Below, one piece after another: positions 1 to 7,615 of a stretch of 11,863 nt of DNA. This DNA is from Desulfobacteraceae bacterium (lineage in GTDB: Bacteria > Desulfobacterota > Desulfobacteria > Desulfobacterales > Desulfobacteraceae). Where the stretch lies: assembly GCA_011390435.1 (NCBI GenBank), contig JAABSK010000062.1:1-11863 (forward strand), in the 5' to 3' direction. The notes below the pieces were generated by a model, which saw only the letters and a program-made list of their open reading frames with translations, did no database searches and was not told the origin of the DNA. The translations under genes were made by a program, and so were the position numbers. The stretch's first letter is position 1, and the number at the start of each line of letters is the position of its first letter.

Positions 1-2771
1 TCTTTCGCAATGAAGTCATTCCCATGGTGGACCTGAAAAAGAAAAAAGAGGAGATTCTGGCCCGGCACAGCCTTTTTACCGCCCTTGAAGATGTTGACCC
101 TGAGTTTGCCATGGAGATCGCCCGTATCCGCAAGCAGGCGTTTTACAACCGCCTGGCCCGCATCCCTCTGCTCCGGTGGATTTTTAAAAAACGGATCATG
201 AGCAATCTGACCATGTTTGAAGAGCGCGGCATCATTGTTGATGCATCCGTTATCACGCCCAATGATTACCAGACCGCACTGTCCGGCGAGCCTGGAAACT
301 ATTTTAAGCGGGCCATGGGCTACCCCAAGGTCACCTCGATCCGCCACATTGAAGAGGCCCATTCCGCATTTGGAAAATCCCAGAGCAGTCCGGGAAGCGG
401 TGGAGCAGAAAAGCAGCAGCGGACCCTGATCGACACGTCCAATATTGTGCTGGACGAAATCATCGAAGGCCGGCGGGACTGTTTTGTCATTGCCACCAGC
501 GATCAGACCCATCGTTTTGATTCTGCCATCTACCGAAGGTTTGTGGAAAAAGGGTGTATCATTGATATCTCAAAATACTGGACCACCGCTGAAAATCTTA
601 AAAAAATCATCTATCTTGAAATCAGACGTCACCAGATTCCCACCCGATACACCCAGGACTCACCAGAGCTGGATACGGCAGCTGATCTTCTTTTTGACAT
701 TTTCAAGGAAAGAAGCCTGAAAATCACCCCGGCGTATGTTCGCAAGCTGATCGAATCGATCATCAATATCCGGGGGGATTTTATCCTGGATTTCTTAAGC
801 CACAACATCCTGATCCGGTCCGCATTTCAGCTGGTGGCCAAAAATGTTTACGGTGAACTGTACAACACTGTGGTGGACCGGATGGACCGCCAGGTTCAAT
901 GGAATGAATATGTCGGGGATATCAAGGACAAGTTTTCCGAAATGGCCAACAACTGCTTCAGCTACGGGGTCAGTGAAGACAAAGGCGTGGTCCTCACCGG
1001 CCCGCCCGGCAGCGGCAAAACCTTTCTGGTGCGCACCTGGCTGTCCTCCAACCTGAAGGTTCACGACATTGCCACCAGCCCGTCCGCGCTCCAGGACCCG
1101 TCCAGTCCGGTTCACGGGGCAGTGTCCAACCTGGAAAAGGTGTATGACATCGCCAAGATGATCGCCCCGACCATCATCTTTTTTGATGAGGGAGACGCCC
1201 TGGCTCCCCGGCGGAGCGCCACCGGCGGTCAGCCGTCTGATGCCCTGACCAATAAATTTCTCAACATCATTGACGGTGAAATCCCGCTGAACAAGGTATT
1301 CACCGTTTTAACCACCAACCGGCTGGATATTCTGGATCCGGCCTTGATCCGCTCAAAACGGCTGAAAACTCTCGAAATATCCGGCCATATGCGCCAGAAA
1401 GATATTTTCGACATCATTAAAAAACAGTTTGACGCCATTCTCCATCCCCGCAACTTCAAGATTGAAAAGATCATTGAAACCGCCCAGGGAATCTGCAACA
1501 CCCCGGCGGATTATACTGCGTTTACCCAGAAAGCCATTGCCCTGTGCAGCACTGAGTACCAGGTGCTGCTCAAGCTCCGGCAGATTGCAGCAGCAACGAA
1601 TGAAGAAAAATGTGACTTCATCCAGATGAATTTTAAAACCATCATCGGCATCCTGGATGCTGTCAAAGCCCCGCCCCTGATAAAATCTAAAATCAAAAAC
1701 GACTTGAAAAATTTTGTGGAGCAGTACAGCCAGATCCTGAAAAACGTGGATCATATCCGCAGTGAAAAAGACTATCCGCTGGTTGACACGCATCTGGAAT
1801 CCGCACGCAGAGAAATTTCACAAAGCCCGACCCGCAAAGGCTCGATCCAGCTTAATGAATTTCTGGAAACCGAGTTGAGCCAGGAGCCCCAGGTGGGCTT
1901 TATCATCGGTGTCGGGGCCAATGATGTCACAGGAATCCTTCTGCCCATTGCCACCAGCCTGACCGCACGGATCGAAGCCAGTCCCATTATTGTAACCGGT
2001 GCTGTCTCCTCATCATCAGCATCGTCAGCAGAACTGGACATGGCTGTCCAGATGACCAAACAGTCTGCTCAGGAAGCATTGACAATGGTCAAAAACTATC
2101 TGCAGGAATTATCACCGGATTACAGCATCCCCTGGATATTTGGGGACTTTTTAAAACAATATTCCCTTCACCACCAGCTGCTTTCCGCCTCGTACAACGT
2201 GGGCGGACCTTCCGCCGGATATGCCCTTGCGCTGAACACCCTGTCCGCCCTGCTGCGGCTGCCCCTGTGCTTTGATTTCGGCATTACCGGCGCTCCATGG
2301 ACCAAAGGCGTGCGAAAAGATGAAGTGGGCGGATCTGTCATCATTGGCGGCCACCGGAAAAAAACAGAAAAAGTCCTGCTGTATCTGCGGCGCATGTATA
2401 TGCCGCTGCAGAATTACAAAGACCTGGAACCGGAATTCCTCATGGGATACTGGCAGCGCCAGAAAGACATTATCGCCGTCACCCATTTTGCCGATCTGAT
2501 GCCGGAGGTTTTTTTTCTGGACGAAGCGCATAATCAGCGGCGGGAAAAGCTCATTGCCCTGCGTATCCGTCTGAAAACAGAACGCTACCATGCCAGAGAC
2601 AACACCCCCAATCTGAAAGAGGATATCATCCAGATCAAAAAAGAGATGCGACAGACAGCTGAAACCGAAATCCTGAGGCGGGTAGATGCCATCCGAAGAT
2701 ACCTGAACAACTCCAGGCGGGAAAAGTATATTTCCCATGAAAAAATTTTCAGAATCTATATGGAGCCCTAA
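1..2771 (+). CDS. Tandem-AAA ATPase with C-terminal Lon-like (S16) protease domain, 5' partial
   Basis: Probably an ATP-driven cytoplasmic protease or remodeller. Residues are counted from the ATG at 24, but the frame is open from base 3 (codons for FRNEVIP precede the Met) and no ribosome binding site precedes 24, so the gene very likely starts outside the window. Residues about 100-205 look like the second half of a first AAA module: a Walker-B-like IRHIEEAH (about 106-113), a sensor-1-like FVIATSD and IYRRF (169-173) in arginine-finger position; its Walker A would lie upstream. A second, complete AAA+ module has Walker A GPPGSGKT (326-333), Walker B IIFFDE with D388/E389, sensor-1 N432 and candidate finger arginines R443/R446. 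Residues about 610-830 resemble a Lon protease domain, with candidate nucleophile S730 in GGPSAG and K780 in GGHRKK, aligning with Lon S679/K722. The C-terminus (about 835-915) is charged and helical. Substrate is unknown. It ends overlapping the convergent gene by 4 bp. Confidence 0.85.
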   Translation, partial: FRNEVIPMVDLKKKKEEILARHSLFTALEDVDPEFAMEIARIRKQAFYNRLARIPLLRWIFKKRIMSNLTMFEERGIIVDASVITPNDYQTALSGEPGNYFKRAMGYPKVTSIRHIEEAHSAFGKSQSSPGSGGAEKQQRTLIDTSNIVLDEIIEGRRDCFVIATSDQTHRFDSAIYRRFVEKGCIIDISKYWTTAENLKKIIYLEIRRHQIPTRYTQDSPELDTAADLLFDIFKERSLKITPAYVRKLIESIINIRGDFILDFLSHNILIRSAFQLVAKNVYGELYNTVVDRMDRQVQWNEYVGDIKDKFSEMANNCFSYGVSEDKGVVLTGPPGSGKTFLVRTWLSSNLKVHDIATSPSALQDPSSPVHGAVSNLEKVYDIAKMIAPTIIFFDEGDALAPRRSATGGQPSDALTNKFLNIIDGEIPLNKVFTVLTTNRLDILDPALIRSKRLKTLEISGHMRQKDIFDIIKKQFDAILHPRNFKIEKIIETAQGICNTPADYTAFTQKAIALCSTEYQVLLKLRQIAAATNEEKCDFIQMNFKTIIGILDAVKAPPLIKSKIKNDLKNFVEQYSQILKNVDHIRSEKDYPLVDTHLESARREISQSPTRKGSIQLNEFLETELSQEPQVGFIIGVGANDVTGILLPIATSLTARIEASPIIVTGAVSSSSASSAELDMAVQMTKQSAQEALTMVKNYLQELSPDYSIPWIFGDFLKQYSLHHQLLSASYNVGGPSAGYALALNTLSALLRLPLCFDFGITGAPWTKGVRKDEVGGSVIIGGHRKKTEKVLLYLRRMYMPLQNYKDLEPEFLMGYWQRQKDIIAVTHFADLMPEVFFLDEAHNQRREKLIALRIRLKTERYHARDNTPNLKEDIIQIKKEMRQTAETEILRRVDAIRRYLNNSRREKYISHEKIFRIYMEP

Positions 2772-3334
2772 AAGGGATGCTGCCGGAACAGATTCTTTTT
2801 TGATCCTGCAGGCTGCCCCAGGACTTCAGACCAGATCAGCACATTTTGCAGGGGAGTCTGGCCAAGCTTGCCGCCGGATGCTGCATGGCACACGGCCCGG
2901 GGCTGTAAGGCTTTTTCCGGCCCTGTGCCAGGGCTGATTCCCCCTTCTGTGGACCGGATGGTCTGACCCGCACGAATGGGGTCCAGCGGGACATCTTTTT
3001 CCAGGTCCGGACCGGTTGTCTCTTGCGGCGCATCACGCGGATGCCATGGCTCAGGTTCCGGATCTGCTTCTGATTCCGGGTCTTTTTCAGACAGAACATC
3101 CCAGAGGTCCGGCTTTTTTGCTTTTTCTTCCGGCTGATAGGATTGTTCTTCCAGCTGCGTCAACAGATCCTGAATCTGCTGGCCAATCTTTCCCAGCACC
3201 GTTTTTTTGGTATTTTCCGGTTCAGATTCTGCTGTTTCCAATGGCTTTTTCTTTTTACTGAAAATCTTCAGCACAGACGGCAGAACAAAAAAGAAGATCA
3301 AAAATAAAAAGGTAATTAATCCATCAAGATCCAT
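2768..3334 (-). CDS. Small single-pass membrane protein of unknown function, last gene of the floA cluster
   Basis: I do not recognise this 188-residue protein. It has a hydrophobic N-terminal segment (about 6-24) followed by a basic stop-transfer stretch (FSKKKK, 25-30), so the N-terminus is probably a membrane anchor with the rest in the cytoplasm. A possible short amphipathic helix (about 47-64, QQIQDLLTQLEEQ) precedes a Pro/Glu/Asp-rich, probably disordered middle (about 66-145). Near the end is PLQNVLIWSEVLG (161-173), which resembles a short tail motif I associate with small uncharacterised bacterial proteins; this is memory, not a search result. The start is supported by AAGGA seven bases before the ATG. 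It lies 60 bp downstream of floA behind a strong hairpin, so it is probably co-transcribed with the NfeD/FloA genes. Its stop overlaps the end of the convergent AAA-Lon gene. Coding status is supported by start signal, position and length. Confidence 0.68.
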   Translation of the reverse strand: MDLDGLITFLFLIFFFVLPSVLKIFSKKKKPLETAESEPENTKKTVLGKIGQQIQDLLTQLEEQSYQPEEKAKKPDLWDVLSEKDPESEADPEPEPWHPRDAPQETTGPDLEKDVPLDPIRAGQTIRSTEGGISPGTGPEKALQPRAVCHAASGGKLGQTPLQNVLIWSEVLGQPAGSKKNLFRQHPF

Positions 3335-3352
3335 ACTGATATCCTTTTTCGT

Positions 3353-3382
3353 GCCGGGCGGTGCTTGTCTGCACCGCCCGGC
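3353..3382 (-). other. Perfect 12-bp intercistronic hairpin between floA and the downstream gene
   Basis: The arms GCCGGGCGGTGC (3353-3364) and GCACCGCCCGGC (3371-3382) are perfectly complementary around a 6-base loop. The hairpin begins 12 bases after the floA stop and ends 18 bases before the ATG of the next gene, just ahead of its AAGGA site. Neither strand has a T-run directly after the stem, so it does not look like a classical intrinsic terminator. On the minus-strand transcript it may stabilise or define the 3' end of upstream mRNA, or lower expression of the last gene; that role is inferred. Confidence 0.7.
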
Positions 3383-3394
3383 CGGCTTTCAAGA

Positions 3395-4378
3395 TTAATC
3401 GTCTGATCGTTCCGGCTCAGCGCCAGGCGTTGCGATCTGATCTCTCATACGGGTATCGGCAGAAATATTCTGCATTTTATAATAATCCATAATCCCCAGA
3501 TTCCCGCTGCGAAACGCCTCTGCCATGGCCAGAGGGACCTCAGCTTCCGCTTCGACCACTTTTGCACGCATCTCCTGAACCCTGGCTTTCATGGCCTGTT
3601 CCTCTGCAAACGCCATGGCCCGTTTTTCTTCAGCTTTTGCCTGGGCAATCTTCTTATCTGCTTCTGCACGGTCTGTTTCCAGCTCAGCACCAATATTCTT
3701 GCCCACATCCACATCGGCAATATCAATGGATAAAATCTCATATGCGGTTCCAGCATCCAGCCCTTTTTTCAAAACAGTTTTGGATATGGAATCCGGATTT
3801 TCAAGCACTTCTTTGTGGGTTTTTGCAGACCCGATGGTGGTTACGATCCCTTCACCGACCCGGGCCAAAATGGTTTCTTCGCCTGCCCCGCCGACCAGCC
3901 GGTCAATATTGGCCCGAACCGTGACCCTGGAAATAGCTTTGAGCTGAATGCCATCCTTTGCCATGGCTGCCACCATAGGCGTTTCAATCACTTTGGGATT
4001 CACAGACATCTGGACCGCTTCCAGGACATCCCTGCCGGCAAGATCGATTGCCACACTCCGATTGAACTTCAGGTCAATATTGGCTTTGTCGGCTGCAATC
4101 AGCGCCTGGACCACCCGGCTGACGTTTCCGCCGGCAAGATAATGCGACTCCAGGTCATCAGTGGGAATCTCAATTCCCGCTTTGACCGCCATGATTTTGG
4201 ACTCAACAATCAACTTGGGCGGCACCTTTCGAAACCGCATGAAAATAATATTGATCAGTCCGACCTTTGCGCCGGAAACCAGCGCCTGAAGCCACAGGGC
4301 AATGTATGAAAAAACAAAGTAAAACAATACCAGCCCGATAAGACCTGCGATAATCAGTAAAACGACCATTACATCCAT
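3395..4378 (-). CDS. floA: Flotillin-like protein FloA
   Basis: This 327-residue protein matches the bacterial FloA (YqfA, formerly UPF0365) family in length (about 330) and layout. A hydrophobic N-terminal membrane segment (about 4-30) is followed by [11 protein letters not shown] (44-54), typical of the family; then comes the SPFH-like region (about 55-225) with [15 protein letters not shown] and [12 protein letters not shown] blocks. A Glu/Ala/Lys-rich helical stretch (about 232-285) resembles the flotillin coiled coil that drives oligomerisation, and is followed by [14 protein letters not shown] (291-304), a conserved late block. FloA proteins assemble into membrane microdomains and affect membrane fluidity and the activity of membrane complexes. 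The start has AGGAG nine bases upstream. It lies 15 bp downstream of the short NfeD gene, and NfeD-flotillin pairing is well established (for example yqeZ-yqfA in Bacillus subtilis). The acidic tail is short and variable. Confidence 0.95.
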   Translation of the reverse strand: MDVMVVLLIIAGLIGLVLFYFVFSYIALWLQALVSGAKVGLINIIFMRFRKVPPKLIVESKIMAVKAGIEIPTDDLESHYLAGGNVSRVVQALIAADKANIDLKFNRSVAIDLAGRDVLEAVQMSVNPKVIETPMVAAMAKDGIQLKAISRVTVRANIDRLVGGAGEETILARVGEGIVTTIGSAKTHKEVLENPDSISKTVLKKGLDAGTAYEILSIDIADVDVGKNIGAELETDRAEADKKIAQAKAEEKRAMAFAEEQAMKARVQEMRAKVVEAEAEVPLAMAEAFRSGNLGIMDYYKMQNISADTRMRDQIATPGAEPERSDD

Positions 4379-4393
4379 GAAATCAATCTCCTG

Positions 4394-4870
4394 TTATTTA
4401 ATCTTTTCAACCACAATCCGGTTTCCTGTCACAGCGATCACCACAACAGGCGTACCAGATTCAATATATTCTCCATCGGTTACCACATCCAGGCGCATCG
4501 AACTGATCAGAACGGTTCCGGACGGCCGCAGATCTGTCACGGCCACACCATCTTTTGCAATCAACGCATCCAGACCTGCATCCTGCGACACCACCCCGGA
4601 AAGCCTGGACAACTCCCGGCGAAGGGCCAAAGGCGAGCGTGCCAGCATTTTCATTCCCACCACCACCAGTACCGGAATCAGAACAATATCCACACAGGTC
4701 ATGATAATGCCGGCATGAAACGAGATGGTGGTAAACACCATGTGCAGGGAATAGACAAAAATCCCCAGTGCAATGGCACTTAAAACCCCCATGGACGGAA
4801 TAAAAATCTCTGCAACAATCACTGCAAACCCGACCACTTGCAGCAAAACAGGTAAAAGAAACGCTTTCAT
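4394..4870 (-). CDS. Short NfeD-family membrane protein (no protease domain)
   Basis: A 158-residue integral membrane protein with three predicted transmembrane segments (about 3-25, 28-48, 52-76) and a C-terminal OB-fold of the NfeD type (about 98-156: GVAVTDLRPSGTV, then GEYIESGTPVVV and GNRIVV). This is the short NfeD form, lacking the ClpP-like serine protease region. NfeD OB domains are thought to work with SPFH proteins such as FloA, encoded just downstream. Three ATG codons lie in a row at 4876, 4873 and 4870. The first overlaps the upstream stop as ATGA, but AAGG sits six bases before the third, so I chose 4870; 4876 adds two Met residues only. Its OB domain closely resembles the one ending the preceding long NfeD (shared LRPSG and IESGTPVVV), which suggests an old duplication or matched partners. 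Confidence 0.92.
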   Translation of the reverse strand: MKAFLLPVLLQVVGFAVIVAEIFIPSMGVLSAIALGIFVYSLHMVFTTISFHAGIIMTCVDIVLIPVLVVVGMKMLARSPLALRRELSRLSGVVSQDAGLDALIAKDGVAVTDLRPSGTVLISSMRLDVVTDGEYIESGTPVVVIAVTGNRIVVEKIK

Positions 4871-4872
4871 CA

Positions 4873-6354
4873 TCATCCTTCAGTTTTTTGGGGGACAGGC
4901 TTCACAATCACCCGGTTTTGATCGATCCGGACAACCACCACAGGGGTGCCGCTTTCAATGAATTCTCCCTGCGTGATGGCATCAATTTTTCGATCATGGA
5001 TCATTACCTTGCCCGACGGCCGCAAAAACGAATGGGCAACGCCCTGGTCATTGACTTTCAGTCCCTGGTTCTGGGTCACGTCTGCATGGGAATTTTTCAA
5101 TGTTGCTGACAGGTATGGTCCGCTCACCACAGTGGACAGGCGGGGCAGCACAAACCGGATCATGAAAAGGGAGATCAGAAACGAACTGATAAATACCGCT
5201 GAAACCCGGGCGATGTTGCGCATCAGCAACGCACCTTCCCAGGGCAGCTGAGGATCAGGAACCACAAACCCCTGAAACGAAAGGACAAGGCCTGCGCCAA
5301 TCACAATCAGCCCGGAAATCCCGGCCACACCGAACCCCGGCAGCACAAACACCTCGATTCCCAGCAGAAGCACCCCGATCATCAGCAGCATCAACTCTGT
5401 ATAATCCGCCAGTCCCACCAGATACTGGTTGAAAAACACCAGTGCCAGGCACAAAATGCCCACCATGCCGGGAAGACCAAACCCCGGTGCCTTGATCTCC
5501 GTATACAGCGCACCAATGCCCAGCAGCATCAGCACCGGCAGCATGGGCTGTAAAAACCGCACCAGGCGTTCAGACCAGGAGGCTTCGATCCGGATGATCT
5601 GTGCATCCCCATACCCCAGATCGCTCAGCACCTGATCAATGTTTTCCACGCTTTTTGAACTGAAGCCCAGCTCAAACGCTTCCTGGTCATCCATGGTCAG
5701 CAGCTCCCCTTTGGCCACAACGGTTTTTTTTGCGGTAATGGTTTCCAGCTCTTGCGGTGTCAGATCATCATAGGTTTGTTTGTCAATGAACATTTTCTTG
5801 CCGTCCATGACCACTTCATACACCTCCATATCAATGGTGACCATGGATTCCGCCAGTACCTGGGGATAATTGTTTTTCTTGGCCAGGGCCCGGAACCTGG
5901 CCCGCAATACCGTCTGGATTTTTTCCCCTGCCATCTGCTGGCCGTCCTGGGTCTGGATAATCGGCGCGCAATCCCCTATCAGTGTATTGTTTTTCATATA
6001 CAGCCGGGAGGAAGCCAGTGCAATCAGAGCCCCTGCTGAGATCGCCCGTTTATCAACATAGGCGATGGTCGTGCCCGACGGAATGTTGGAAATCACATCC
6101 ACAATATCCAGGGCTGCATCCACCCGCCCGCCAAAGGTGTCCAGTTCAAAGACAATCAGGGCATCCGCCTCATCCCTGATCTTTTCAAGACTGCGTTTGA
6201 TGTATGCAGAAAGACCGGGTTCAACCGTTCCGTTCACCGGGATAACATACACCACCTTCTGTGGCTGATTTGCCCAGACCGTTTGTCCGGAAAAAACGCA
6301 GATCAGGATGAAGGCGGCATACAGGATGGGATTGACAGATATCTTCATTTTCAT
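4873..6354 (-). CDS. nfeD: Long NfeD-family membrane-bound serine protease (ClpP-like)
   Basis: The 493-residue protein has the full-length NfeD layout. A signal peptide or anchor (1-28, with VWA before the probable cleavage point) is followed by a ClpP/crotonase-like Ser/Lys protease domain (about 33-250). The candidate nucleophile is S106 in AISAGALIALAS, with K145 (GEK) as the likely dyad lysine, by analogy with S97/K138 of the archaeal stomatin protease PH1510. Five transmembrane segments follow (about 271-287, 295-316, 320-340, 343-361, 383-403) with the family repeats PGFGLPG and PGFGVAGISG, then a C-terminal OB-fold (about 425-486). The protease region should face outside the cytoplasmic membrane, while the OB domain faces the cytoplasm. 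Related enzymes cleave stomatin/flotillin-type proteins, and floA lies two genes downstream. The start overlaps the MFS stop as ATGA (6351-6354); an ATG at 6348 is possible. The ribosome binding site is weak, so translational coupling is likely. Confidence 0.93.
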   Translation of the reverse strand: MKMKISVNPILYAAFILICVFSGQTVWANQPQKVVYVIPVNGTVEPGLSAYIKRSLEKIRDEADALIVFELDTFGGRVDAALDIVDVISNIPSGTTIAYVDKRAISAGALIALASSRLYMKNNTLIGDCAPIIQTQDGQQMAGEKIQTVLRARFRALAKKNNYPQVLAESMVTIDMEVYEVVMDGKKMFIDKQTYDDLTPQELETITAKKTVVAKGELLTMDDQEAFELGFSSKSVENIDQVLSDLGYGDAQIIRIEASWSERLVRFLQPMLPVLMLLGIGALYTEIKAPGFGLPGMVGILCLALVFFNQYLVGLADYTELMLLMIGVLLLGIEVFVLPGFGVAGISGLIVIGAGLVLSFQGFVVPDPQLPWEGALLMRNIARVSAVFISSFLISLFMIRFVLPRLSTVVSGPYLSATLKNSHADVTQNQGLKVNDQGVAHSFLRPSGKVMIHDRKIDAITQGEFIESGTPVVVVRIDQNRVIVKPVPQKTEG

Positions 6355-7613
6355 TCTATCCGGGACTCCTTGATCAGAAAACTGGCTGCCAGTGCGCCGA
6401 TAACAGACAAAAGGCAGAATTTAAAGGCCGATGAATAGGCAGCGGCCGGGTACACCCCGTTGGTGCTGCCGAACAGGTCCAGATACCATCCCATCAGGGG
6501 CTGACCAACCGCTGCTCCGGCAAAGGGAAAGATATTCACCAGTCCGGTGGCGGTTCCGGCAATCCGCAACGGAAAAATCTCCTTGATAATGACATAGCCC
6601 ACAACAATGGAGCCCGAGCCCATGAAACTGTATGAAAAACACCAGACATACAGCAATGCCGGTGGAAAATCCGCTGTAAAAAAAGCCAGAAAAAAGACCA
6701 GCACGCAGGTGACCGACAGATTGGTGAGCATCAACCGTTTTTTTGACGTGAAAAAATGGTCTGCCAGCCAGCTCATGACAGGCGCACCAATGATCAGTCC
6801 CATGGCCATCATGGTCAAAACCCCGCCGGCCTGGGACCGGGACATCCCGTACACGTGCATCAGAAACGGACCGCCCCACAACCCCATAAATGTCAGCGAC
6901 ACTGCAGCGCTCAGAAAAAAACAGACTGCCATGGGCCAGAATCTGGGGGTTTTCAGCACCAGGGCCAATCCATGCATCAACCCAATGGAAGGGGCAGCAT
7001 CCGCTGCCGAGCCCGGGCTTTGCCCCATGGACGGATAGCCCATCTCCCGGGGGGTATCCCTGACCAGCCACCAGACCATCAGGGCCATGAAAATTGTACA
7101 GACACCAATAACAATCATACTGCCCCGCCATGTCAAGGCATCAGAGAGAATCGCCAGCGGGGTTGCTGCAGTGCAGGCCCCCACCCCGCCCAGAGAAATC
7201 AGAATGCCGGTCATGCGGACAAACTGACCAGCCTCAAACCAGTTGGTCAGAATCTTCATGGTGGGCACAAACACCATGGCCACACCCAGTCCGACCACTG
7301 CCCGTGCAGCAATCGCCACACCGACATTCTGCGATATTCCCAGCACGATCGAGCCTGCCGCGGCAAACAACAGGAAAAAAGTGACGGATCTGCGCGGTCC
7401 CCACGAATCTGAAAGCAGTCCGGCCGGTATCTGCATCAGGGCGTAGGGATAAAAATAGGCAGAGGCCAGAACGCCCATCAAAGCACCGCCGGCGTCAAAA
7501 TCTTTCATGATGTCCACAGCCATGACCGCCGGAGACAGCCGGTGAAAAAACACCAGGACATAAGCAAACCCAAGAATTCCAAAAATCAGATACCGATAGG
7601 TGTTCTGTGTCAT
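6351..7613 (-). CDS. Major facilitator superfamily (MFS) transporter
   Basis: A roughly 420-residue inner-membrane carrier with about twelve hydrophobic segments in two halves. Near the N-terminus it has FFHRLSPAVMAVDIM, then YFYPYALMQIPAGLLSDSWGPRR (about 53-75), which includes the MFS motif A between TM2 and TM3 (G65 to R75, with D69). A related loop, SWLADHFFTSKKR, appears at the matching place in the second half. The overall style is that of the anion:cation symporter/NarK-like groups, but the substrate cannot be told. The longest frame starts with TTG at 7619; I prefer the ATG at 7613, which has AAAGGA six bases before it and lies 2 bp after the LysE-type stop. The 3' end overlaps the NfeD start by 4 bp, so the gene belongs to the same transcript as the exporter gene upstream and the NfeD/FloA genes downstream. 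Confidence 0.9.
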   Translation of the reverse strand: MTQNTYRYLIFGILGFAYVLVFFHRLSPAVMAVDIMKDFDAGGALMGVLASAYFYPYALMQIPAGLLSDSWGPRRSVTFFLLFAAAGSIVLGISQNVGVAIAARAVVGLGVAMVFVPTMKILTNWFEAGQFVRMTGILISLGGVGACTAATPLAILSDALTWRGSMIVIGVCTIFMALMVWWLVRDTPREMGYPSMGQSPGSAADAAPSIGLMHGLALVLKTPRFWPMAVCFFLSAAVSLTFMGLWGGPFLMHVYGMSRSQAGGVLTMMAMGLIIGAPVMSWLADHFFTSKKRLMLTNLSVTCVLVFFLAFFTADFPPALLYVWCFSYSFMGSGSIVVGYVIIKEIFPLRIAGTATGLVNIFPFAGAAVGQPLMGWYLDLFGSTNGVYPAAAYSSAFKFCLLSVIGALAASFLIKESRIE

Positions 7614-7615
7614 CT

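Noticed and set aside
2719..2736. Inverted repeat GGGAAA-6-TTTCCC near the end of the AAA-Lon gene as a terminator.
   Set aside because: It is inside the coding region, has a weak AT-rich 6-bp stem, and no proper T-run follows it on either strand.
3591..4309. Long plus-strand open frames opposite floA (for example 3591-3947 and 3815-4309).
   Set aside because: They lie entirely antisense to a clearly recognised gene and their translations show no family pattern.
6607..7412. Long plus-strand open frames opposite the MFS gene.
   Set aside because: Composition rich in Pro, His and Gln is typical of antisense shadows, and the MFS frame on the other strand is unambiguous.
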